This document shows, one piece after another, positions 40,001-52,000 of a stretch of 64,000 nt of DNA. The DNA lies in NCBI GenBank assembly GCA_029721435.1, contig CM056586.1, forward strand, positions 72,994,607 through 73,058,606, in the 5' to 3' direction. The position numbers and the translations under genes were made by a program. How positions within the stretch are numbered: the stretch's first letter is position 1; every line of letters begins with the position of its first letter. This DNA comes from Gymnothorax reevesii. Taxonomy: Eukaryota > Chordata > Actinopteri > Anguilliformes > Muraenidae. Below the pieces are notes generated by a model, which did not search any database, was not told the origin of the DNA, and worked only from the letters and a program-made list of their open reading frames with translations.

Positions 40001-43000
40001 AATCTTGCTTTTTAAAAGCACAAAATGGCTTTGAAGTTTATGGTTGACATATTAAGTGATGCAATTTCACATGTGTAACGTAATGAGTTTTGTTAACCAC
40101 AAACCCTTCATTCATCAAAGCAAAATAACCGTTAAAAAATCTACTGTAGGTATTTTGAGGGGACCGATAGCTAAAAAATGCTAAATTGAAGACCCTTGTT
40201 TTAAAAGTACTTCAGTCAAAACATGTCCATTTTTGGAAATTGAGGAAGTGAATTAAGATAACTGTAAAAGCCGTTTTCCCATTCTTAACTCTTGGTGTCT
40301 GAAAATGTGACTGAAATACTAGGGCAGTAGGCTATTCAATTGTGTGTACGTTTTAGAACTATGATCTGGTATTCCATGTATTGAAATAATACTTACTGTC
40401 TGCTGTATGAAAATTTCTTTGCCAATTTAGATCCACCTGGCACACCTGATTGCATTGATGTCACAAGGGAATCAGTTTCTCTGAAGTGGGCTCCACCAAA
40501 GCGCGATGGAGGCAGCAAAATTGTGGCTTACAGTGTGGAGAGGCGCCAAGCAAGAGGCAAATGGTTGAGATGCAACTTCACTGATATTTCTGAATGCCAG
40601 TACACAGTGACAGGACTTTCACCTGGTGATCGCTTTGAATTTAGAGTGATTGCCAGAAATGCTGTTGGCACCATTAGTCCTCCTTCCCAATCATCTGGCT
40701 ACATCATGACTCAAGATGAAAGTGGTATGTATATGGGTAATGTGTGCATTTTTCATAATTGACCTTCAACTTAAAATCAAAAATGGTTATAAATGTGGGT
40801 TTTTTTAAATCTTTTTTAGTTTCTCCAACCATCACGTTTATTGGGGAACAAAGTGTGACAGTGAAAGCTGGCGAAAATGTCAACATTAATGCGATCATCA
40901 AAGGACGCCCCGTGCCTCAGGTCACATGGTTTAAGGATGGAAAGGAAATAGACAAGAAGATGATGATCGATATATCTACAGCAATTGGATCAAGTACACT
41001 ATTCATCAGAGATGTGAATCGTAATCATCGTGGTGTATATAGTATAGAAGCTAAGAACAGTTCAGGAACCAAGAAGGAAGATGTTCTCGTCAGAGTTCAT
41101 GGTACTTTTTTTATGCTGTGAAATATTTTATTTCTAAATAGTCTAGTGAGTGCAGTGTTTACATTAAAGCTATTTGTTGGTTTTCTTACCAAAACTATCT
41201 CTCTATGCAGACACACCTGGGCCTCCTGATGGACCAATTCGCTTCACAAATATCTCAGCTGAGAAAGTTACACTATGGTGGAATCCTCCTGAAAATGATG
41301 GGTGTGCAGCCATCACTAATTATGTGATTGAAAAAAGAGAAACTTCAAGAGTTACCTGGGCGCTTGTCACAGATACATGTGAAGCTTGCTCTTTTGTTGT
41401 ACCAAAACTTATCAAGGGCAATGAGTACGAGTTCCGTGTTTCTGCTGTCAACAAATTTGGTGTTGGCAAACCACTGGACTCGAATCCCCTTGTTGCAGAG
41501 TTGCAATTCAGTAAGTCCTTCGAATTTTGACATTTACACACAGTATGGACGTACATTTCTTGTTTATATGTTGAGAGAAATCTCTGACTGATGCATTCCT
41601 TTTTTGTCTTAAGCTGTTCCAGATGCTCCTGGAACACCAGACTGTTCTTATGTCACTGGAAACAGCCTTACGATTTGCTGGACAAGACCAAGATCAGATG
41701 GTGGAAATGAAATCAAACAGTTCATTTTAGAGAGAAGAGAGAAAAAGAGCCTCCATTGGGTGAAGGTAACAACGAAGCGGCCAATTACTGAGCTCAGACA
41801 CAGAGTCATAAACCTCACAGAAGGGAATGAATACGAGTTCCGAGTAATGGCTGAAAACGCTGCTGGCATAGGCCCAGCGAGTGGCACATCTAGACTTTTC
41901 AAGTGCAGAGAGCCAACAAGTCCCCCCAGCGCACCTACAGTGGTGAAGGCTACAGATTCCACAAAATCCTCGGTTACAGTGGAATGGACCACGCCGGTGT
42001 TTGATGGTGGTTTGGAGATAATTGGATACATCATTGAGATGTGCAAGGCAAGACTAGGAGATTGGCATAAAGCTAATGTTGAACCTTGTGTTCACACCAA
42101 ATACACAGTGACTGGTTTGGAAGAAGGAGAAGAATACAAATTCAGAGTCTCTGCAGTCAATGGTGCTGGACAAGGAGAGGCTTCGGAGGTACCTAATCCA
42201 GTGCAAGCTATTGATAGGCTAACGTCTCCAGAAATTGATATTGACGAAACCTTCAAACAAACACATATTGTGAAAAATGGAGGAACCGTGTGTCTACAAA
42301 TAGCCTTCAAAGGAAAACCAGCACCACTTGCTACATGGACTAAAGCAGATGGAGAGATTGGTGTTATGGCAGACATTCATACTACAGAAACCATCAGTAC
42401 CTTAACCATTGAGAACTGCACCAGGTATGATGCAGGGAAGTACACTTTAACTCTCGAGAACAACAGTGGACGTAAATCAATTACATTCACTGTGAAGGTC
42501 TTAGATACACCTGGACCACCTGGTCCGATTACCTTCAAAGATGTGACAAGAGGAGCTCTGACTTTGATGTGGGATGCGCCTGCTAATGATGGAGGAGCCC
42601 GCATCCATCATTACATTGTTGAGAAACGTGAGGCTAGTCGTCTGACTTGGCAAGAAGTGAGTGAGACGTGCACTCGCCAAATACTCAGAGTGAGCAATCT
42701 TGCACACGGTGTAGCATACTGTTTCAGAGTCACTGCGGAAAATCAGTACGGCCCAGGTGAGCCTTATGAGATGTCAGAGCCAATCATAGCTACTGAAGAA
42801 CCAGCTCCACCAAAGAGACTAGATGTCATTGACATCACAAATTCTACGGCCACTCTTGCCTGGTTGAAACCCGAACATGATGGTGGAAGTCGTATAATAG
42901 AATACATTGTTGAAACTAGAGCTGAGGACTCAGAGCGCTGGATATATGGAGGCCATACTAAGTCCTTGACTATGGTCATTGAGGGTTTACTGGAGAATAC

Positions 43001-46000
43001 GGACTATGAATTCCGTGTCATGGCTAGAAATGATGCCGGGCTCAGTGAACCACGAGAAACGGCTGAGTCTGTCCTAATCAAAGAACCTCGTATTGAACCA
43101 ACTGCAGATTTGAGCGGTATTACCAACCAGCTGATTACATGCAAGATTGGCCATGCTTTCACCATTGATATTCCCATCAGTGGTAGGCCAGCTCCTAAAG
43201 TATCTTGGAAACTGGAAGAAATCAAGCTGAAGGAAACTGACAGAGTGTCAATCAAGAACACCGCAGAGAGGACCACTTTGACAGTCAAAGACTCCATGAG
43301 GAGTGATAGTGGCAAATATTACCTCACCCTTGAGAACACTGCAGGAGCTATGACGTTCACTGTAACCGTCAATGTTGTTGGCAGACCAGGTGCACCAATT
43401 GGTCCCGTGAAAATTTCATCAGTGTCATCTGAATCCTGTGTGTTAACATGGGCTGAACCAGAAGATGATGGTGGAAGTGAAGTCACTAACTACATTGTGG
43501 AGAAACGCGAATCTGGCTCAGGCATTTGGCAGGTTGTGAATTCCAGTGTGAAACGTACTACAATTAAAGTCTCACATTTGACCAAATATATGGAATACAC
43601 TTTCCGCATCCGTGCTGAAAACCGATTTGGAGTGAGCAAGTCCATCGAATCTCAATCTGTTGTCGCGGAGCATCCATTCAGTAAGTGGGATCAATTCTTA
43701 GCGTTATTTTTGTCTTAGGCGTAAAATGCATGTACTCAATTCTCCTCCATTACTTTTAATTGCAGTTCCGCCAAGTTCCCCAACACGACCAGATGTAGTC
43801 TTTGTTACCGCAAATGCCATGGGTATACAGTGGGAGCCTCCATATCATGATGGTGGCAGTCAGATCACTGGCTACTGGATTGAGAAGAAAGAGCGGAACA
43901 CCATCCTATGGGTGAGGGAGAACAAGATCCCATGCATTGAGTGCCATTACAAAATATCTACACTCATAACTGGCCTTGAGTACCAGTTCCGAGTTTATGC
44001 AATGAATGCCGCTGGTTTGAGCAAAGCCAGTGAAGCTTCCAGACCAGTGATAGCCCAAAATCCTGTCGGTGAGTGCCAGACATTTTCTACAGAACATTTC
44101 AGTTTTTTTTTTTGCCTTTGAAGTTACTGAATATTATCATGTATTCTTAACGCAGATCCTCCAGGCAAACCAGAAGTGATAGATGTAACAAAAACATCGG
44201 TAACGATCACATGGTCTGTTCCATTCAATGATGGCGGCAGTCCAATCGTTGGTTACACAGTTGAGCGCAAGGCATTCGGTGATGACGAAGGTCGCTGGCT
44301 CAAGTGCAACTACGCAACTATCACAGAGAACTATTTCACTATAACTTCGCTGAACGAAGGGGATGTTTACGAGTTCCGTGTCATTGCCAAAAATGGAATT
44401 GGAGTGCACAGCGTGCCTTCTGAATCAACTGGAGCTATTACATGCAAGGATGAATTCAGTAAGACATTTAATATCTAAATGTATGCATGTGTTTATAATG
44501 GACTGTACAAAAGTCATAGGCACAATTAAAGCAATACTTTACACCAAAGATGCTTTCAAAAATACATTAAAATTTTCTAGTATCGGGGCTCCTGATTGGC
44601 CCACTGCTGAGACATTTGTGTGGGAGGCCTGTGGTTAAGCGCATGAAGCCCAGCCACGAAATAACTAGTTATGGCTGGAGGTCGGCATACAGAAGGCAAC
44701 AGTTGGGTTAGCCTCACCGGGGATAAGTGGGATTAAGTTGGTCAAAATTTGCTCGTCTCATCACTCTCTATTGGCCACTTCTGGTCAGCCAGGCACATGT
44801 TGTGCACTGCCTGCTTCATCCTCCGACAGAATAGGCAGCATGTGATTGGCCGCGTGACTGCATACTGTAGAAGAAGCAAGGGCTGCTCATCATGTGAGTC
44901 AGAGGAATTAAATGCCACTGCATCTTCCTCCCGAGCTTATGGGAGCAGGTCACTGAGGTAGACTTAATAGTTCAGATATGTTTAGGGTGGGAAAAATAAG
45001 GCCCTCCCCAAAAAAAAGTTTCTTGGTATCTGAAAAATCTATTATTAGCATCTGTAAACCTTTAAATTGTAAATCAAATCAATATTTGAGATGACTACCT
45101 TGCCATTGCCTGAAACTTTGATATAACTGGACAGCATTACTAAGTTTTTTTTTAAAAGATGATTGGCTGTTTTATCTTTCATGCATGTTGGAGAACTGGC
45201 CACAGTTCCTCTACAGACCGTCTCATTTGCCTTCTTCTGTCCTGGTGATCCCAGACAGCCTTGATTCTTTAATGAAAAGAAAACACTTATTTGTGAAAGT
45301 ATTTTTCTATATGCATTCGGTCTGTGAAATGTATTTTTGTCTTCATGAACACTAATGCAGAAAACAAAAAAAATCTTTGTGTTAATATATAAACATTTGT
45401 ATTTAAAAGATTTTGGGTGCCTAAGGCTTCTGCACAGTAATGTTCTGTAAGTCATATTTATTGAGATATATACCCTTGATCTTTAATGTCATCTTCATTA
45501 CAGGTCCACCGAAGGCAGAACTTGATTCCACTCTTCTTGGAGAAACGATCACTATTCGGGCTGGGTCAGATCTTGTACTCGACGCAGCTGTTGGCGGAAA
45601 ACCGGAACCAAAGGTTTTCTGGTCCAAGGGCGATAAAGAATTGGAGACTGGTGAGAAATACTCTCTGCAATATACCAGCACACGCGCTATGGCCATTATC
45701 AAGTCCTGTGACAGATATGACACTGGAAAGTACACCCTGACGGTGAAGAATGCCAGCGGAGTCAAGACAGCCTCTGTCAATGTTAAAGTGCTTGGTAAGT
45801 GCGTGTGTGCATTTTGTGAAATCTAGGATACTATTTGAAATACAAGTAATCTGTAAGAGATCAATTATCTGATGTTCAAATTTCAGATACTCCTGGGCCT
45901 TGTGAGGGCAAGCTCAACATCACTAGAGTGACTGAAGAGAAATGCACTGTGTCCTGGAAAATACCAACAGAGGACGGTGGAGACATAGTCTCACACTACA

Positions 46001-49000
46001 TTGTCGAGAGACGTGAAACAAGCAGACTAAACTGGGCCGTAGTTGAAACAGAGTGCAAGACGCTTTCATGTGTTGTTACCAGGCTAATAAAGAACAATGA
46101 GTATGTCTTCCGCGTCAGAGGGGTGAACAAGTTTGGGCCTGGCGTTCCATTGGAGTCCGAGGCTATTATTGCGAGAAATGCTTACAGTAAGTATGATATG
46201 TACGATATCAATAACCTGAACTTTTATTTATAGTGATGAAAAAGGGCCCCCTACAATTATATTCTTCTTCTATTTCAGCCATTCCATCACCTCCTGGAGC
46301 ACCTGATATCATTTCTGCTGGGAAGGAACACGTCATCATCGAATGGCTGAAACCTGAGAGTGACGGCGGAAGTGAAATCAGAACATACCTTGTCGATAAA
46401 CGCGAGAAGAAGAGCACGCGATGGACAAGAGTGAACAAAGATTACATCGTATATGACACAAGACTTAAAATCTCTGGCCTTCTGGAGGGCAGTGATTACC
46501 AGTTCCGTGTAACAGCTACAAACGCAGCTGGCAGCAGTCAACCGAGCGATGCGTCCGAGTATGCGCTCTGTAGAGATCCCACATGTGAGTAACTCATTTT
46601 AATGCTGCATACACTTTGAATGAGAAAATACAGCTCACCCTTCAATCGTCCCCACGAGCCGTTTACCTCAAGCTTTTTTGTCTGTTCCAGATACCCCTGC
46701 TCCCCCCTCAGTTCCTCGTGTGGTAGACTCCACCAAGCACAGCATTAGTCTGGCATGGACTAGACCAATGTATGACGGTGGATCCGATGTGATTGGCTAC
46801 GTCGTTGAGATGCTAGAGGAGGGAACTGAGCAGTGGTTCCGGGCCCATCAAAAGCATTTGACAACCACAGAGTTTGTTGCAATTGGCCTCACTAGTAGCA
46901 AGAAGTATCGCTTCAGAGTTGCTGCAGTGAACGCTAACGGCATGGGTGAATTCAGTGAGGCTTGTGCTGAAACTGAGCCACTGGAAAGAACTGGTAAGTT
47001 GTGAAAGTTTTGTATGTTAACGCTGTATGACATTGAGCCAAAATATATTCAAATTAAATCAAAAGGTACACCCTACTAAGCGTGGCCAGCTGTGACCAGC
47101 TCAATTCTGCAGATATTTATAAGTTTTTCCATCTTCATTTTAAAATTCATTGTCATAGCTACAATTCTGATTTTTGTCCCCTTTTAACACCAAAACTCAC
47201 CCCCCGTACCAGGAATTACTGCATGAAATTATAACATTTTGTGTTGTCCCTGACCTAGTACTTATATTTGTTTGAACAAGCTGATCAGGAAAGTGCTTGA
47301 ACAGAAATTTTGTGAAAGTATTACAAGTGAATAATGCCAAGTAAAGCCAGCAAGTTGGCTTTATACTCATAATTCATTTTCTTTCCCTACACTTCTCTCA
47401 TGAAATTGACTGTGGCTGCCCCATTTTCCAAAGGCTAGAAAACATACAACCAGTTTCCTCCAAATTCTTCCTAGCAGTTAAGACACTTAAAAATGCTGTA
47501 ACTTCTACACTATGGGCCTGATTTGAATATACATCCCTCCCCCCCCCCAAAAAAATTGAGAATCTGCACTAACACTCACAATCAACTTTATCTGTGATTG
47601 ACAGCAATGATAACAATAACTTTCAAATATTGATACACATGCTGTGCATGCACACATTCTCACTTTACATGATAAAATTCCCACAAAGATCCCTTTAAAT
47701 TCACTGTAGACAATTAGATGGTATTTTAATATTTTCCTACAGCAAGCATAACATAAAGCCTTAGGCATCATGTAACAGTTACAGGATAAGGCACACTAGG
47801 GATAGGGACTTAAATACAAATGCTCAAATTAAAAAAAAAAAATTGTTTTCCTACCAGAAATACCTCATCTTGAGCTCGCAGATGACCTGAAGAAGACCAT
47901 CTGCTTAAGAGCCGGTGGCACTTTGCGTCTCTTTGTCGCTGTAAGTGGAAGACCAATTCCCCATGTGACCTGGAGCAAAGCTGGCATAGATCTACAGAGC
48001 CGAGGATTTATTGAAGTAACCGAAGGTTACACTACCCTGACCATTGAAAAGGTTCATCGCTATGATGCTGGAAAGTACACGATTGAAGCAGAGAATCCAT
48101 CTGGCAAAAAGAGTGCCACCATTTTGGTCAAGATTTACGGTAAGGAACAGCCAATACATTTATGAAAATACTTTTTCACCCTCTGAAAGGGACCTTCCTC
48201 TAGAATAACTGAAATTTCATTTTGATTCAAATTTAATTTTTTTCAGATACTCCTGGTCCTCCTGGTGCAATAAAGATTAAGGACTATACCAAGGAATCCG
48301 TTGTGATTACTTGGGATGTCCCGAGTATCGATGGAGGTGCACCTGTAAACAACTACATTATTGAGCAACGCGAAGCAGCCATGAAATCCTACAAAGGAGT
48401 AACATCTAAATGCACTAAGACATTGTTCAGAATCACTGGTCTAGAAGAAGGGGCTCGGTATTTCTTCAGGGTCTTGCCTGAAAATATTTATGGCGTCGGT
48501 GAGCCTTGTGAAACAAGTGATGCTCTGCTGGTTTGTGAATTCCCTATGATGCCCCAGACTTTGGAGGTTGTTGATACCACGAAATCGACTGTAACTTTAC
48601 GATGGGAGAAACCTATTCATGATGGCGGAAGCAGACTCACCGGCTACATCATTGAGGCATGCAAATTTGGAACAGACCGGTGGACGACAGTGGCCACTGT
48701 GAAAACAACAGTGTTTGAACACACTATAGTCTCTCTGAATGAGTCTGAAGAATACCTCTTCAGAATTAAAGCTGAGAACAGCAGGGGAATAAGTGAAGCC
48801 AGAGAGCTAGTGTCACCTGTAACTATTCAAGAGCACAGAGGTATTGACATCACTCTCACACTTTGTTGCCTTAACCATAATTAAGATTAAATAACATTTT
48901 GGCACAAGGATGTTCGTTGAGATTAGATTGGGTTTGAAATATGTAATTTATTGCATTTTACTTCACAGTTTTGCCTCAAATTGATGTGGCTGGAATACCT

Positions 49001-52000
49001 CAGAAGACCGTCTGCGTACCAGCTGGAAGACCAATTGAACTCCAAATCCCAGTCACTGGAAAACCACTTCCAGTTTGCACTTGGTATTTTGCTGGAGTTC
49101 AGATGAAAGAACTTGATCGCATAAAAGTGGAGTCCACTGCAAAATTCACAAAGCTAACAGTGCGTGAAACCACAATTAATGACACAGGCAACTATACTCT
49201 TGAGGCAAAGAATATTGCAGGAACCGTAACAGAAGTCATAAAAGTCATCATTCTTGGTAAGTAATAATAATTCAAGAAATATTGTTCAGAAAAGGTCTGT
49301 GAAGAAAGAGTACCTGAATCAATAACTGAATTTCATTCTCCATTGATTAGATAAACCTGGCATTCCTGTTGGGCCATTAAGAATTGAGGAAGTTGAAGCA
49401 ACCTCCGTCACGGTCAGCTGGCATCCGCCAGAAAAGGATGGAGGTGCTAACATCAGTGGTTATATTGTTGAACAACGTGACGCCCACCAGACAGGATGGC
49501 TCCCTGTGTCCGAATCTGTCACCAGGACCACTTTCAAGTACACCAGGTTGACTGAGGGCAATGAATACGTCTTCCGTGTCGCTGCAACCAATCGCTTTGG
49601 CATTGGATTATTCTTGCAGTCTGAAGTTGTTGAGTGCAAGAGTGCAAAGAGTAAGTGATCCTTGGAGAAATTGAGAAATTCAGTTTTTGTATTTAGTCCA
49701 AGGAAGGGGAGGGAGAAATAATGTTTTTTTTTAATCTGTTACAGCAATACCAGGACCACCAGGTAGACCAGATGTATTTGATGTGTCCCATGATGGAATG
49801 ACCCTGACATGGACACCACCAGAGGATGATGGTGGTTCTCATGTGTCTGGATATCTCATTGAGCGCAAGGAGGTGAAATCTGACCGATGGGTGCGCATTA
49901 ATAAGAATCCAGTAACGATGACGAGATATCGATCAACTGGTTTGATTGAGGGTCTTGAATACGAGTTTAGAATAACTGCAATCAACTCGAGAGGCCAAGG
50001 CAAACCCAGTGAGGCCTCTAAATCAGTAGTGGCAATGGATCCCATCGGTATGCACCTTTCTCGTGATTTGAATTTGACACTTCTCTCTTTGAGTATTTTG
50101 TGTTTTTTCTAGCATCACAATGTAAAAAAATAACCTGAAATTATTAGACCACTAATTAATAAAATTTTCACAACAACTATAATGTGCAGCTATTTCATTT
50201 CAAGTTCAAAAGTTACAATTGTTACCTCTACAGGTGTAAGTGTGGACTTTGTCGCATTGTTTCATTTTAAAAAATTTGCATTTATACAGAGCCCCCCGGC
50301 CCACCACAGAAACCAAGAGTCACCGATAGCACACGGACATCTGTGTCACTTGCTTGGAGTCCCCCTGTAGAGGAGGGTGGTTCTGTAATTACTGGTTACC
50401 TGATTGAGATGCAGAAGATCGATCAAGTAGAATGGACAAAATGCAACACAACCCCAACAAAGACTTGTGATTACATCTTGACGCACATGCCCCAGGGAGC
50501 GGAGTACCGGTTCCGTGTCATGGCATGCAATGCTGGAGGACCTGGAGAGCCAGCCGAAATCCCAGGCACCGTGAAAGTTACAGAAATGCTCGGTAAGACA
50601 TTATTTACAGTTCCAGCCAATGTTATTGCTTTTTCTCCAGCATGTCTCAGAAATCATCGAAAGATTTTACCCTGACTATTAAGGTTTGGCTGAACAGAGT
50701 GTACATGTTCTTTTTTCAGTGTATCCCGATTATGAGCTGGATGAAATGTATGTGCAAGGCTTAGTCGTCAGACAAGGTGGAGTCATAAAGCTCTCTGTGC
50801 CCATTAAGGGCAAACCAATACCGATCTGTAAATGGACAAAAGATGGCCGTGATGTGTCTCACAGAGCCATGATTGCAACTGGTGATGATCTCACTGAGCT
50901 TGTAATCAAGGAAGCACACAGAGATGATTCTGGTACCTACGACCTTCTGCTTGAGAACAAGTGTGGCAAGAAGGCCGCATACATTAAGGTTAAAGTCATT
51001 GGAAGGCCGGATCCACCTGAAGGACCTCTTGAATTTGATGACATCCAGGCTCGTTCTGTGAGAGTGAGTTGGAGAGCTCCTGCAGATGATGGCGGCTCAG
51101 ACATCCTTGGATACATGATTGAGAGGCGAGAGGTTCCTAAGGCAGCGTGGTACACTGTCAATTCAAGAATTGTTGACACTTCATTTGTGGTCAAAGGACT
51201 GAAGGAAAATGTTGAGTACCATTTTAAGGTGACCGCTGAAAACCAGTTTGGGTTTAGCAGGTCACTGAAGTCTGAGGAGGCTATTACACCAAGGACACCT
51301 CTGTGTGAGTATATTTAAACTGGCTATTGGTCAACTATAGAATGTTGGGCAACACAATGATAATAATCTATCCCACTATGGTCCTATTACAACAGGTCCG
51401 CCAGAACCTCCCAGCAATCCTCCAGAAATTATGGATGTCACAAAGAATTCAGTCTCTCTTTCTTGGTCCAGACCAAGAGATGATGGTGGCTCTCGTGTTA
51501 CTGGCTACTTTATTGATCGTAAAGAGATATCAACTGAAAAGTGGGTTCGTCACAACAAAACTCACATAACCACAACAATGTGCACTGTAACAGGACTCAT
51601 ACCTGATGCAGAATATCAATTCCGTGTAATCGCACAGAATGATGTTGGTCAGAGTGAACCTGGACCTGCATCTGATTCTGTCATATGCAAAGATCCATTT
51701 GGTAAGTAATTGGCAGCCTCCTTAAAAAAAGTATCTTAATGAACTTGATGTATGCCTACTCTAAATGAATACATACTCAGTCTGACAGTTGCATTTCATT
51801 TTAAAGACACACCAAGCCAGCCAGGAGAGATTGATATAGTCTCCATCACCAAAGACTGCATCACCATTCATTGGGATCGTCCAGTTTCTGATGGAGGAAA
51901 AGAGATCCTGGGATACTGGATTGAGTACAGACAATCTGGTGAAAGTGCCTGGAAGAAATGCATCAAAGAGCGTTCAAGGGATAGGCAGTTCACCATGGGC

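Larger units (their letters stand above)
37576..42221 (+). repeat. ttn: C-zone super-repeat C9 (11 domains)
   Basis: Exons 32-35 and the first two Fn3 domains of exon 36. The position-1 Ig is divergent: [11 protein letters not shown] replaces the ELDADLRK block. Confidence 0.87.
44459..45503 (+). other. ttn: Intron 38 (1,045 bp), mostly transposon-derived
   Basis: Nearly filled by the element at 44502-45438, which itself contains a more GC-rich foreign segment (about 44580-44965). No genic feature. Confidence 0.65.
42222..46993 (+). repeat. ttn: C-zone super-repeat C10 (11 domains)
   Basis: Positions 1-5 in exon 36, positions 6-11 in exons 37-42. The position-1 Ig reads [20 protein letters not shown], lacking the LRK and RAG residues of C1-C7. 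Confidence 0.87.

Noticed and set aside
44749..44961. Cys/Ser-rich 70-residue frame in intron 38
   Set aside because: Lies in a nested mobile-element block; no homologous domain and no splice sites.
48841..48884. Longer exon 44 using frame past its weak donor
   Set aside because: The Fn3 domain ends at 48840, the extension hits a stop, and phase 1 is kept only with the donor at 48841.
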